Notes: generated from the sequence alone by a model not told the origin. 36,435 nt of DNA from JBBTXG01 sp038062375 (GCA_038062375.1 JBBTXG010000012.1:1-36435), one strand, 5' to 3'; positions 1 to 7,990 are shown, counted from the first letter of the stretch. A program made the numbers and translations.

Positions 1-1
1 T

Positions 2-76
2 TGGTGCGCGCAGTAGGACTCGAACCTACGACCTCTTCGATGTGAACGAAGCGCTCTGCCATTGAGCTATGCGCGC
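2..76 (-). tRNA. tRNA-Val (anticodon CAC)
   Basis: Read on the minus strand this folds as a full cloverleaf. The acceptor stem GCGCGCA pairs with TGCGCGC, the T-arm contains GGTTCGAGTCC, and the anticodon stem CTTCG/CGAAG encloses loop TTCACAT, giving anticodon CAC (valine, codon GUG). The 3' CCA is encoded in the DNA, unlike tRNA-Trp, tRNA-Thr and tRNA-Tyr in this window. Confidence 0.95.
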
Positions 77-183
77 AAACATTCGGAGCGATACAAAAGG
101 GAACATCCCAGCCTACCAATTACCTTAACCCGGACACTCTTTTGAACACTATTGTACCAATGACCACAGTGGAAATCAATCAT

Positions 184-212
184 TTGTTCTTTCTTCGAAA
201 AATTTTTATAAT
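184..212 (+). promoter_or_regulatory. Sigma70-like promoter of the PPM-like membrane protein gene
   Basis: A -35 hexamer TTGTTC (184-189) and a perfect -10 hexamer TATAAT (207-212) are separated by 17 bases. The first suitable ATG lies at 223, only 10 bases after the -10, so the transcript would be almost leaderless. This supports starting the gene at 223 rather than at the in-frame codon at 142, which lies upstream of the promoter. Confidence 0.6.
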
Positions 213-222
213 AGAGCTAGCC

Positions 223-2187
223 ATGAATAGCTTTGAATTCCAATTTAACCCAAAGGTAAAGACGGATCGCTTTTTTGAAGTGTTCTCCTTTGAGACTGAT
301 CGGAAACTCCCCGAACAAGGAAATCTTTACATGGTAGGAGAACTTATCAATGCGCTCCCTTCGAACGCGCAATTTCTCAAGCGTTTGGCTTTTGCCATTA
401 AAGACGCGTATGATGCTCAACGAAAACAGAAAAACGTATTACCAGGAATCGCTCTCAAGACTGCACTCAAGAAGGCAAATGAATTCTTGGATGGTCAAAC
501 CAAAAACGGAAATGTTGATTGGCTAGGAAATCTTCATTTCGCGCTCCTCGGATTTTTTCCAGGCACAACGGGATATCTTTTGTATCTTGCAAAAGTAGGC
601 CAAATACATGTGTGGATGGCAAGAAATGGGACACTTATTGACGTGGGAAAAAATCTCGAAGATGTAAATAAACATCATTTCCAATCCGCGAAAGTATTTG
701 GGAATGTAATGTCAGGGAAGGCTACCTGGGGGGATCGAATTTTTGTATGCACAAAAGAATTATTTGAATTTTTCTCTCAAGAAAATATCTTTCCAGATCT
801 CGCATGGATCCAAGAACAAAAGCAATTTCAAAAACTCTTCAAAAGTAAAGAAAAGGAGCTCCGCCATGTATCAGGAATTCTGTTTGGCGCACAGATAGAA
901 TCGAACAATCAAGCTCCTCTGCGAACTGATGAAAAACTCCCTGTCACGCAAAGGCTTTTTCCTTTACGCATCCCCGCTCTTAAACTCAAGGGCACGCGCT
1001 ATTTCGCTTCACTCCCCAAACTCATCCCCCGCACCCTTCTTCCCTCCGCAATCTCTCGAAAAACAATTGGAAACCTTTTTCGTTTTCCATTTCTCAAAAG
1101 AAATGCTCTTTTGCTTTTCTTTTTTCTCCTTTTACTTTTGGGAGGATTTCTGGTTTTCCAAGCAAAAAATCAACAACTACCAAAAAAGACTCAACCTGTT
1201 CTGGCGGAGGTTCGGAATCTTCGAACTCAAGCTGAAAATGCCATAAATCTCGGAAACAAAGAGGAGGCTACTCTCTTATTCCAGAAAGCGTTAGAGATGC
1301 TCTTGTCTTATACCAAAAAAGAGGGTTTTGCCAACGACGCGAAACGCGCAGAGGTGCAGCTGCAACGAGAGCAAATCGAAGAACAACTTTTTACTCTCCA
1401 CAACGTACAAACCATCGAAAATCCAAAGGCGCTTGTAGAAATTCCACAAGATCAACAAACATCTTCTGATCGTCTTATCTTCCATAGAGAGAACCTCTAC
1501 CTCTTCCAATCCTCAACCTCTCGAGTCTCCGTATTTCATCTCAAGACAAATTCTTGGGAGGCCTTATCTGCTGGAAAAAACATCAAAGATGGAATACCTT
1601 TTCTCGATACGATTCTGTTTCTTGGAGAATCTCCTCTGCTCCTTTTTCTTGAGAGAAATCACAACTTCACGCAAGCCCTCATGGTACCTCCTCATCCTGA
1701 TTTCCGTTTTAACCTTATAGGAAGTTATACCAAAAACCTCTATCTCCTAGACTCCAATACGGGAGAAATCACGAAATATCCAAATCCCCTTTCAGGGAAT
1801 GCCCTCCCTACGTCATGGATTGATCCTCTTTCTGAAAAAAGACCTCTGGCGGCAAAAGCCATGACGTTGGATTCCAATATCTGGATCCTCACCAAAGACA
1901 ACGAAATTCAAAAGTACTTTAAGGGGCGCTATCAAGAAAGTTTCAAACCAGTTATCTTTCCATCGCTCGAGAACCCAACTCGACTGAAAACCAAACCAGA
2001 CCTTCCTCATCTCTATCTCCTAGACCCGTCAGGAAACCGAGTTATCATCCTTACAAAATCGGGAGAAGTAATCAAGCAGTATCGAAGTTCCGCGTTCGAT
2101 CATCTTTTGGACTTTGAGATAAGCCCCGATGGAAAAATTATCTACCTTCTCAATGGAGCAAAGATATACGAAGTCTCCGTTATTTGA
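223..2187 (+). CDS. Membrane protein with degenerate PPM (PP2C)-like phosphatase domain
   Basis: 654 residues from ATG 223, chosen because a promoter ends just before it. Residues about 90-220 resemble the core of PPM/PP2C phosphatases: an ALLGFFPG turn, a strand-turn segment QIHVWMARNGTLIDVG (the place where the family has its GDSR...Y..R.G.L motif), and WGDRIFVCTKELFEF near 169-184, matching the usual GD.[IL]..CSDGL. The acidic metal-binding residues expected in active enzymes are not obvious, so catalysis is doubtful. A strongly hydrophobic segment (about 295-313) is a single membrane span. It is followed by a short charged helical stretch and a roughly 270-residue beta-rich tail with repeated 'LYLLD' strands, suggestive of a propeller-like sensor. 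Probably a membrane-associated signalling or scaffold protein; this is inference. It converges on rplL and overlaps its 3' end by 8 bases. Confidence 0.75.
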   Translation: MNSFEFQFNPKVKTDRFFEVFSFETDRKLPEQGNLYMVGELINALPSNAQFLKRLAFAIKDAYDAQRKQKNVLPGIALKTALKKANEFLDGQTKNGNVDWLGNLHFALLGFFPGTTGYLLYLAKVGQIHVWMARNGTLIDVGKNLEDVNKHHFQSAKVFGNVMSGKATWGDRIFVCTKELFEFFSQENIFPDLAWIQEQKQFQKLFKSKEKELRHVSGILFGAQIESNNQAPLRTDEKLPVTQRLFPLRIPALKLKGTRYFASLPKLIPRTLLPSAISRKTIGNLFRFPFLKRNALLLFFFLLLLLGGFLVFQAKNQQLPKKTQPVLAEVRNLRTQAENAINLGNKEEATLLFQKALEMLLSYTKKEGFANDAKRAEVQLQREQIEEQLFTLHNVQTIENPKALVEIPQDQQTSSDRLIFHRENLYLFQSSTSRVSVFHLKTNSWEALSAGKNIKDGIPFLDTILFLGESPLLLFLERNHNFTQALMVPPHPDFRFNLIGSYTKNLYLLDSNTGEITKYPNPLSGNALPTSWIDPLSEKRPLAAKAMTLDSNIWILTKDNEIQKYFKGRYQESFKPVIFPSLENPTRLKTKPDLPHLYLLDPSGNRVIILTKSGEVIKQYRSSAFDHLLDFEISPDGKIIYLLNGAKIYEVSVI

Positions 2188-2596
2188 GTTCAACTGCTGC
2201 TCCCGCAGTTTCAAGTTTCTTCTTCAATTCCTCTGCTTCCTCTTTCTTTACCCCTTCCTTGATGATCTGCGGTGAAGACACCGCGGCATCAACAATATCT
2301 TTTGCTTCCTTTAATCCTTTGCCGGTCACGTCTCTCACCACTTTGATCACTTCAATTTTCTGGTTTCCCACTGCTTTCAGTTCCACCGTAAATATGCTCT
2401 TTTCCTCTTCTTCTCCACCTGCTGCTTGAGGACTAACCGCAACCGCCACGGGCGCTGCCGCCGATACTCCGAATTTCTTTTCAAGCACTTTCACCAACTC
2501 TGACAACTCCAATACCGAGAGTTTTTCAATGCTTTCTACCAGGGCTTGAAACTTCTCTGGAACTTTTCCAATTTCCTCTTTTATTTCTTCAGCCAT
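2180..2596 (-). CDS. rplL: Large ribosomal subunit protein bL12
   Basis: 138 residues. This is the multimeric stalk protein that recruits translation GTPases (EF-Tu and EF-G are encoded in this window). An N-terminal dimerisation segment (about 1-45, with KLSVLELSELVKVLEKKFGV) is followed by an Ala/Pro/Glu hinge. The C-terminal factor-binding domain contains KIEVIKVVRDVTGKGLKEAK and ends in AGAAVELK. It is somewhat longer than the usual 120-128 residues because of its N-terminus and hinge. It lies 21 bases downstream of rplJ, the standard order, and is probably cotranscribed under the L10 leader. The 3' end overlaps the convergent plus-strand gene. Confidence 0.98.
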   Translation of the reverse strand: MAEEIKEEIGKVPEKFQALVESIEKLSVLELSELVKVLEKKFGVSAAAPVAVAVSPQAAGGEEEEKSIFTVELKAVGNQKIEVIKVVRDVTGKGLKEAKDIVDAAVSSPQIIKEGVKKEEAEELKKKLETAGAAVELK

Positions 2597-2617
2597 ATTT
2601 GATTTTTAATTTTTATC

Positions 2618-3133
2618 TTATGCTTTGGCGTGCTGCGCCAAAACAGAGATCAGACCTTTCATATTTCCTTCAAGGACATTCAAAAATCCAGATAGGGGGG
2701 CTTTGATCGTTCCTCCAAGCATTGCCCGCAACTCCTCTTTTGATGGAAGTCTTGCCATTGCAATGATATCTTGAAGAGTTTGCAATGTATCCTCAAAATA
2801 TCCGCCCAAGATCTTTAAATGCTCGTGCGCCTTTGCAAAAGTTGCAATGGTTTTCATGGAAGGAATCGGCTCTCCAAATGCAAATATGACAGCCATCTGA
2901 CCCTCCAAACCATTCACATCAATATCCATTCCCTTTTCTTTCAATGCCTTGGAAAGCAACGTCTTTTTGGTAACCATCAATTTTGCTTTATTCTGCTTTA
3001 ACTGCTTTCGCAATTCTCCGATTTCTTTCACCTTTAATCCTTTGAAATCTACGAAAGTCAACGCCGTGTAGCTGGTGATATGCTCGCCTATTCTCTTGAG
3101 AATTTCTTGTTTTTGAGTCTTTGTTTTCGCCAT
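2618..3133 (-). CDS. rplJ: Large ribosomal subunit protein uL10
   Basis: 171 residues. uL10 forms the base of the L12 stalk and anchors bL12 dimers through its C-terminal helix. The family N-terminal pattern is clear: KQEILKRIGEHITSYTALTFVDFKGL, then LRKQLKQNKAKLMVTKKTLL. The start ATG has a plausible Shine-Dalgarno GAAGG seven bases upstream. rplK and rplA, which usually precede rplJ, are absent here; instead def and pcm lie upstream. The leader carries a recognisable L10-binding element, so autoregulation by the L10-L12 complex is likely. Confidence 0.97.
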   Translation of the reverse strand: MAKTKTQKQEILKRIGEHITSYTALTFVDFKGLKVKEIGELRKQLKQNKAKLMVTKKTLLSKALKEKGMDIDVNGLEGQMAVIFAFGEPIPSMKTIATFAKAHEHLKILGGYFEDTLQTLQDIIAMARLPSKEELRAMLGGTIKAPLSGFLNVLEGNMKGLISVLAQHAKA

Positions 3134-3163
3134 ATACGCCTTCAGTAAGTTTTCGAATTTGCA

Positions 3164-3279
3164 AAATAAAAGTCTGTGTTCCCACAGACAAGAAAAGAGA
3201 ATTCTCTTTCTCGGCAGGTCTTATCCCCTCGGCTCTTGGACTCCTCCTCGAACCACGGGCTTGGGGCGCCTACTGTCTG
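3164..3279 (-). promoter_or_regulatory. Ribosomal L10 leader (autoregulatory RNA)
   Basis: On the minus strand the rplJ 5' UTR contains GACAGTAGG (3269-3277) and later the complementary CCTGCCGAG, then CTTGTCTGTGGG, in the order seen in Firmicute-type L10 leaders. The last part forms a hairpin GTCTGTG-GGAA-CACAGAC (3172-3189 region) followed by a T-rich run, as in an attenuator. In the known class, uL10 or the L10-L12 complex binds the leader and represses its own operon. Identification is from memory of the motif, not a covariance search. Confidence 0.75.
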
Positions 3280-3306
3280 CGGAAGAGATATATAATCTCA
3301 CTTTCT

Positions 3307-3335
3307 ATTCTTATCCATATGAGAAAATATGTCAA
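3307..3335 (-). promoter_or_regulatory. Promoter of the rplJ-rplL leader transcript
   Basis: A perfect -35 TTGACA (3330-3335) lies 17 bases upstream of a weak -10 AAGAAT (3307-3312). The -35 overlaps the pcm stop codon. Predicted transcription would begin just upstream of the L10 leader structure, which fits an independent promoter for rplJL. Confidence 0.5.
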
Positions 3336-3961
3336 TAGTGGTCTGTTACAAACGGGACAAAGACAAAGCCGGGAAATTCTTCCTCGGCAAAATCATCCTC
3401 GCCTTTTTTGGTGAATACCCAGATAGATTCTCCAACTGGCGTTACGATTTTGCCTCCTGTCTTGAGCTGTTCTTTCCAGGCTTGGGGAAGTTTCTTTTTG
3501 GAAAGACTTGCGGAGGCTAGAATTCTATCAAAAGGGGCTTGTTGAGCACATCCCTTAGCTCCATCTGCGCAAATGAATTCCACCACCCCCTTCTCTATAA
3601 AATTATACTTTCTCACATTATTTCTTCCGATCTCCGCGAGTCCTGGCACAATTTCAATTGCTAGGACCTTGCCTTTGGGCCCTACAATATGCGCAAGCAG
3701 AGCTGTAGTCCAGCCAGACCCTGCTCCTATATCAAGAATTCTTTCTCCCTCTTTTGGCTCTAGATGCTCGAGCATAAAGGCAACCACAAAGGGCTGTGAA
3801 ATTGTTTGGCCCCATCCAATGGGTAAAGCTGTATCTACGGTTGCAAAATTTTTCATATCGGAAGGCAGAAAATCTTCCCGATGAATTGCAGAAAACGCTT
3901 TCATGATTGCCGACGTCTTGAGCACCCCATTTTCAATGAGTGTTTGGACAAATTCCCTCAT
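3332..3961 (-). CDS. pcm: Protein-L-isoaspartate O-methyltransferase
   Basis: 209 residues. The enzyme uses S-adenosylmethionine to methylate isoaspartyl residues in damaged proteins, starting their repair. The family signature GQTISQP (51-57) and the class I methyltransferase SAM loop LDIGAGSG (76-83) are both present, followed by an acidic residue at the end of the next strand (VLAIEIV). Length matches the usual 200-220. It overlaps def by four bases (ATGA), so the two are translationally coupled, pairing two protein-processing or repair functions. Confidence 0.93.
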   Translation of the reverse strand: MREFVQTLIENGVLKTSAIMKAFSAIHREDFLPSDMKNFATVDTALPIGWGQTISQPFVVAFMLEHLEPKEGERILDIGAGSGWTTALLAHIVGPKGKVLAIEIVPGLAEIGRNNVRKYNFIEKGVVEFICADGAKGCAQQAPFDRILASASLSKKKLPQAWKEQLKTGGKIVTPVGESIWVFTKKGEDDFAEEEFPGFVFVPFVTDHY

Positions 3962-4479
3962 ACTTTTTGCGGTTTTTTAAGTTGCTTGAGCAGTTTTCTT
4001 ATTTTCAGTCGCCTCATTGGGTTTATCCGGTGAATAATGAGTTTTCCATTGAGGTGGTCAATCTCGTGCTGGAAAATACGCGCAGATAATCCTTGAGTCT
4101 CTATTTTCACTTCTCGACCTTCGGGAGTTTGGCAGATAAGCTCCATTTTCTCTGATCTTTTGATCGGCAAAAAAATGCCGGGAAGACTCAAACATCCTTC
4201 TTCTTGGACTATTTGTTCTCTGCTCTTCTTTACAATCCTTGGATTTATAAACGCCAATGCATTACTCTTCTCGTCTTGAGGATTTTTTGAGCCCTCCACA
4301 ATAATAATTCTTTTGGAAATGCCAATTTGAGGAGCAGCAAGGCCTATCCCTTGATTCTCACGCATCGTTTCAGCCATCTGCGGAATGATTCTCTGAATCT
4401 CAAGAGTAATCTTGGCAACTTCTTGGGCTCGTCTTTGTAAAATTGGTTGAGGATACCGGACAATAGAGAAAGTAGGCAT
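3958..4479 (-). CDS. def: Peptide deformylase
   Basis: 173 residues. It removes the N-terminal formyl group from nascent proteins at the ribosome exit; methionine aminopeptidase (map, also in this window) acts next. All three family motifs are present: GIGLAAPQ (44-51), EGCLS (94-98, metal-ligand Cys96) and HEIDH (138-142, two metal-ligand His and catalytic Glu). The C-terminus is a short basic tail. The gene follows tRNA-Trp and overlaps pcm by four bases. Confidence 0.97.
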   Translation of the reverse strand: MPTFSIVRYPQPILQRRAQEVAKITLEIQRIIPQMAETMRENQGIGLAAPQIGISKRIIIVEGSKNPQDEKSNALAFINPRIVKKSREQIVQEEGCLSLPGIFLPIKRSEKMELICQTPEGREVKIETQGLSARIFQHEIDHLNGKLIIHRINPMRRLKIRKLLKQLKKPQKV

Positions 4480-4488
4480 AAGAAAATG

Positions 4489-4560
4489 CGGGGGCGGAAG
4501 GAGTCGAACCTTCAGTCCGGGATTTGGAGTCCCGTGGTTTGCCAGTTAACCGACGCCCCC
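4489..4560 (-). tRNA. tRNA-Trp (anticodon CCA)
   Basis: 72 bases. Acceptor GGGGGCG pairs with CGCCCCC. The anticodon stem CGGGA/TCCCG encloses loop CTCCAAA, giving anticodon CCA (tryptophan), and the T-arm is GAAGG-TTCGACT-CCTTC. The discriminator is G, as expected for bacterial tRNA-Trp. CCA is not encoded. In many bacteria tRNA-Trp sits beside rpmG and secE; here rpmG precedes it but def follows. Confidence 0.95.
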
Positions 4561-4594
4561 AATCTCGTTGACAAGACACAAACCTTCTCATGTC

Positions 4595-4759
4595 TTACTT
4601 CTTTGCTTCTTTGTGCATCGTGTGCTTTCTGCATTGCTTGCAATATCTCTTCAGTTCGAGTTTTTTCTCGCCTGCCTTCTTGGACTTTCGAACAAAGTAA
4701 TTGTTATTCTTGCAAACGGAGCACTGAAATTTTATAAATGGTTTTTTCTTTGTTGCCAT
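4595..4759 (-). CDS. rpmG: Large ribosomal subunit protein bL33
   Basis: 54 residues from the ATG at 4759 (MATKKKPFIKFQCSVC), chosen because longer in-frame starts would run back into tRNA-Thr. It has the zinc-binding C+ form, with CSVC (13-16) and CKQC (41-44) framing a typical bL33 core, FVRKSKK and a basic tail. It lies between tRNA-Thr and tRNA-Trp, so its mRNA is probably processed out of a mixed tRNA-protein transcript. Confidence 0.93.
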   Translation of the reverse strand: MATKKKPFIKFQCSVCKNNNYFVRKSKKAGEKKLELKRYCKQCRKHTMHKEAKK

Positions 4760-4789
4760 ATTCGCTTTTTCCTGAAAATAATTATTATG

Positions 4790-4861
4790 AGCCGGGAATG
4801 GGAATTGAACCCATGACTTCAAACTTACCAAGTTTGCGTTCTGCCACTGAACTATCCCGGC
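4790..4861 (-). tRNA. tRNA-Thr (anticodon GGT)
   Basis: 72 bases. Acceptor GCCGGGA pairs with TCCCGGC. The anticodon stem CAAAC/GTTTG encloses loop TTGGTAA, giving anticodon GGT (threonine). The T-arm carries GGGTTCAATTCCC. The discriminator is T and CCA is not encoded. It is eight bases downstream of tRNA-Tyr. Confidence 0.94.
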
Positions 4862-4869
4862 GGGAACGG

Positions 4870-4953
4870 TGGGCCGGGAGGGATTCGAACCCCCGAAGGC
4901 ATAAAGCCGCGTGGTTTACAGCCACGTCCGATTGACCGCTCCGGCACCGACCC
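4870..4953 (-). tRNA. tRNA-Tyr (anticodon GTA)
   Basis: 84 bases, with the long variable arm typical of bacterial tRNA-Tyr. The acceptor is GGGTCGG with CCGGCCC. The anticodon stem CGTGG/CCACG encloses loop CTGTAAA, giving GTA, and the T-arm contains GGTTCGAATCC. The discriminator is A; the genome continues CCG, so the full CCA is not encoded. It is the first gene of the Tyr-Thr-rpmG-Trp-def-pcm series. Confidence 0.95.
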
Positions 4954-4966
4954 ATTTTCTCCCTTC

Positions 4967-4994
4967 AAAATAGCATAAAAATTTCATTTTGCAA
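4967..4994 (-). promoter_or_regulatory. Possible promoter of the tRNA-Tyr/Thr-rpmG-tRNA-Trp cluster
   Basis: TTGCAA (4989-4994) and TATTTT (4967-4972) are spaced by 16 bases, with the predicted start a few bases before mature tRNA-Tyr. Each hexamer matches consensus at only four of six positions. The A/T-rich gap after trmD makes this the natural promoter site. Confidence 0.4.
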
Positions 4995-5044
4995 ATCCTC
5001 AAACAAAAAATGTTTCCCAAACCGTACTCTCCTCCCCATCAAAA

Positions 5045-5749
5045 TCAAGGGTTTTTCTTCCCAATAAGCTTTCCATGGCTTTTACGCCAGGATTCGATCT
5101 CTTTGTGATTTCCGGACAATAAGACTTTTGGCACACGCCATCGAACCCCTTTTTGTGGCTCGAAAACCTCTGGCCGAGTATATTGCGGATATTCAATAAA
5201 TCCTCTTCCCCCGCGGCCCCGTGCAGAAGGAATATGCTCTTTCAAAAATTCTGATTTTCCGATAACCCCCGGAATAAGTCTCGCTACTGTCTCTATAACC
5301 ACCATTGCTGGGAGTTCTCCACCCATCAAGTCATAATCCCCTATTGAAATCTGCTCGTCTGCAATATACTTTCCTACCCTTTCATCTACCCCTTCGTATC
5401 GTCCACAAATCATAATCAACTGATCTAATTTCGAAAACTGATACGCCATGTTCTGGGTAAATCTTTTCCCTCGCGGAGTAAAGAGGATAATTTTTGCTTT
5501 CTTATTTTTCATTTCTGATTTCCTCAAAGCCATAACGGCTTTGTAGATTGGCTCCACCTTCATTACCATTCCCAGTCCCCCTCCAAATAGTTTTTCGTCC
5601 ACGGATCGATGCTTATCTTCTACCCAATCTCTTACATTAGAGATAAAAATCTTAATCAAACCATTTTCTTGGGCACGTTTTAAGAGCGACTCTTGAAAAT
5701 AACAGTCAAAGAGATGAGGAAATATGCTCACAATATCAAATCGGATCAT
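5045..5749 (-). CDS. trmD: tRNA (guanine-37-N1)-methyltransferase
   Basis: 234 residues from the ATG at 5749 (MIRFDIVSIFP, the family N-terminus); an in-frame GTG at 5767 would add six residues. TrmD methylates G37 beside the anticodon of tRNAs reading CNN-type codons, preventing +1 frameshifts. Trefoil-knot SAM-binding motifs are clear: FTPRGKRFTQ (about 90-99), GRYEGVDERV (116-125) and IGDYDLMGGE (136-145), followed by EYPQYTRPEVF and VPKVLLSGNH. It follows khpA. The usual rimM and rpsP neighbours are missing. Confidence 0.97.
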   Translation of the reverse strand: MIRFDIVSIFPHLFDCYFQESLLKRAQENGLIKIFISNVRDWVEDKHRSVDEKLFGGGLGMVMKVEPIYKAVMALRKSEMKNKKAKIILFTPRGKRFTQNMAYQFSKLDQLIMICGRYEGVDERVGKYIADEQISIGDYDLMGGELPAMVVIETVARLIPGVIGKSEFLKEHIPSARGRGGRGFIEYPQYTRPEVFEPQKGVRWRVPKVLLSGNHKEIESWRKSHGKLIGKKNP

Positions 5750-5806
5750 AAACGAAAACGGTGTCACCTCTTATGGTAGCACCGCTTTCAACTCTTACAA
5801 ACCCTG

Positions 5807-6109
5807 CTAGATGTTCAAGTCACCCACGGATTCTCTCCGGGGACCTCGTCCTCCCTCGGGCTCCTCAATTTTGAGGTTTACCCGCGCGTGGCTCTTGAGT
5901 CCAGCAATTCTGATCAATGTTCGAATCGCTCTTGCGGTGGAACCTTCGCGGCCCACAATCTGCCCCATGTCTTGGGCGTTTACTTTCAAAGAAAGTAATA
6001 CTCCCATTTCATCTACCTTTCTCTCTACCTGAACATCATCTGGATAATCTACCATGCTCTTTACGATATATTCGAGAAGCTCCTGGTAGTTCGGTTTCTG
6101 TTCTGCCAT
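5807..6109 (-). CDS. khpA: KhpA-like KH-domain RNA-binding protein
   Basis: 100 residues from the ATG at 6109 (MAEQKPNYQELLEYIV), the usual KhpA start. A longer in-frame start adds 13 residues that do not resemble the family. It is a single KH domain with the nucleic-acid-binding loop GREG (53-56) in GQIVGREGSTARAIRTLI, and a Gly/Arg/Glu-rich tail. KhpA proteins bind RNA and, with KhpB, affect cell-division and envelope genes in Gram-positives. In many bacteria khpA lies between rpsP and rimM-trmD, so its position just before trmD is conserved. Confidence 0.9.
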   Translation of the reverse strand: MAEQKPNYQELLEYIVKSMVDYPDDVQVERKVDEMGVLLSLKVNAQDMGQIVGREGSTARAIRTLIRIAGLKSHARVNLKIEEPEGGRGPRRESVGDLNI

Positions 6110-6244
6110 AGAGTTTTCGCACGTCTGTCTCCAAGACAGCAATGTCATGCTGCAAAATCACATTCCTATGCCGACCTTTCACATCGCATTCAGCCATGCT
6201 CCCATTCAATCGTTCGGGATAAAGGCGTTCTCTGCGATTATCTT

Positions 6245-7951
6245 TTATTTTACTCTCTTTGGATTCCTTGTCAATGCGGCAAAAGATTTTTCTACGGGAT
6301 GCCATAAAGAGAGCATCTCATGGGAACGCAGGAGGAAGGCACTGACTCCATAGACGATGCTCCCTCCGGCAACCACTACGAGGAACTGGGTTAAAACTTG
6401 CATATACGTCAGAGGGAAAAACATTCCCTCATAGATTTGCAGGAAGGCAGAGATTGCAATGCCCGTGATCAATACAGCTCCGATCGTTTTGGAAAGAGAA
6501 AGAAAAAGTGTTCTAGGGAAGAAAGCTCCTATGTGTCGTTTCAATAACATCAATAAGAACAGAAATTGAATAGCTCCCGAAAGTAAAATAGCTAAAGGCA
6601 AGCCGACAATGCGAATGTCAGAGAACCCTTCGAGATGTAAAAATGAGGTGATCCCTTGGGAGAAAAGATTCGGAAAGGAAAGCAAACGCATCAAGAAGAA
6701 GACGAACGCAACATTCAGCCCAATAGCAAAGATGCTAACGAACGTAGGAGTCTTGGTATTTTGCATCGCAAAGAACGCTCGTACAAAAATCGGAATTAAG
6801 GATTGGAAAACAACGCCCAAAGCAAAAACTCCAAGGAGAGCGCCCGCAAGCCGAATTTCTTGGAACCCAAACTTCAATGTAGTCCCGTAAATCAACCACA
6901 TCAGGTGATCTCGCAAGAAAAAGAAAATGAGGGCGACAGGAAGAACGAGGAAAGTAATTCGAGAGATCGCTCGAGAACAAAGCTCCCATAGCCGTTCTCG
7001 ATTGTTCTGCACAAAGAAGCGAGAAAATTCTGGAAACGCCGCTGTCGCAAACGAAACCCCAAAAAGAACAATGGGGAAATACTGAAGATCATTGGCAAAC
7101 GTGAAAATGGTGATGCTTCCGATCGAAATAGTAGAAGCGACAGCGCTCATAAAGATGAGATTAATATAATAACTCGCAGCACCGATTGTTCGAGGAAAAG
7201 AAAGCTTGACGACTCTACGTACTGAAGGATGACGGAAATGGAGTACTCTCTGCCACACAAATCCTGATTTGAGAGCGCCAGGGATTTGAATCAAAAGATG
7301 AAGAACGGCCCCCACCACAACTCCGAGGGCCAATCCCCATAATCCAAAGAAGGGGGCAAAAAAGAGAATCCCGCCAATAATCCCGAGGTTATACAAAATC
7401 GGAGCCAAAGAGTACGCAAAAAACTTATGAAAGTAATGGAGGATGCCAGAGAAAATCGCAGAAATTACAAAAAAGATAGGGCTCAACAGCATAAACCTTG
7501 ATAGTGCTACGGTGAGCGCCTTTTGTTCAGGAGAAAATCCAGGGGCTACAAGCTCGATCAAAAAAGGCATGAAGAGAAACGCACCAAGCACCAAAAAGAG
7601 AATGGCAAGGACTAGGATATTCAAAAGATTGCTTGCAAACTTCCATGCTTCCCGCCCCTCCGGAGTGAGGCTCGTATTTCCGACAGTCTTTCGGTCTTTT
7701 TCCATATACTCTGCAAACAATGGAAGAAATACGGCTCCAATGCCGCCCATGATAAGAATTCCATACAAAAAATCTGGAATCCTGAACGCGGCAAGGTATA
7801 TATCTGTGGTTTCGCTCGCGCCGTACTTTGCAGAAAGCAATCCGTTTCGCACGACACCAAGAATTCTGCTCATGAGAAAAGATACTCCCAAAAGTCCTAC
7901 TGCTGAAGTTATCGTTTTTGCTTCCGAATTAAAAATTTTTGAAATCGTCAT
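6245..7951 (-). CDS. murJ: Lipid II flippase MurJ
   Basis: 568 residues, a polytopic MOP-superfamily protein with about 14 hydrophobic segments. The N-terminal region contains GVSFLMSRILGVVRNGLLS and, further on, DIYLAAFRIPDFLYGIL, a pattern typical of MurJ/MviN. MurJ moves the peptidoglycan precursor lipid II across the cytoplasmic membrane. Its presence implies a peptidoglycan wall. A basic C-terminal tail follows the last span. It lies between rnpB and khpA, and a promoter-like sequence sits directly before the start. Confidence 0.95.
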   Translation of the reverse strand: MTISKIFNSEAKTITSAVGLLGVSFLMSRILGVVRNGLLSAKYGASETTDIYLAAFRIPDFLYGILIMGGIGAVFLPLFAEYMEKDRKTVGNTSLTPEGREAWKFASNLLNILVLAILFLVLGAFLFMPFLIELVAPGFSPEQKALTVALSRFMLLSPIFFVISAIFSGILHYFHKFFAYSLAPILYNLGIIGGILFFAPFFGLWGLALGVVVGAVLHLLIQIPGALKSGFVWQRVLHFRHPSVRRVVKLSFPRTIGAASYYINLIFMSAVASTISIGSITIFTFANDLQYFPIVLFGVSFATAAFPEFSRFFVQNNRERLWELCSRAISRITFLVLPVALIFFFLRDHLMWLIYGTTLKFGFQEIRLAGALLGVFALGVVFQSLIPIFVRAFFAMQNTKTPTFVSIFAIGLNVAFVFFLMRLLSFPNLFSQGITSFLHLEGFSDIRIVGLPLAILLSGAIQFLFLLMLLKRHIGAFFPRTLFLSLSKTIGAVLITGIAISAFLQIYEGMFFPLTYMQVLTQFLVVVAGGSIVYGVSAFLLRSHEMLSLWHPVEKSFAALTRNPKRVK

Positions 7952-7957
7952 GCTTTT

Positions 7958-7984
7958 ATTCTACTTGAACATTGCCTCTTTCAA
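7958..7984 (-). promoter_or_regulatory. Possible leaderless promoter of murJ
   Basis: TTGAAA (7979-7984) and TAGAAT (7958-7963) are separated by 15 bases, shorter than ideal. The -10 lies six bases before the murJ ATG, so the mRNA would start at or next to the start codon. It sits immediately after the hairpin that ends rnpB. Confidence 0.35.
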
Positions 7985-7990
7985 AAGTTC

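Noticed and set aside
6036..6305. 89-codon minus-strand frame spanning the murJ-khpA gap
   Set aside because: Overlaps both certain neighbours and matches no family.
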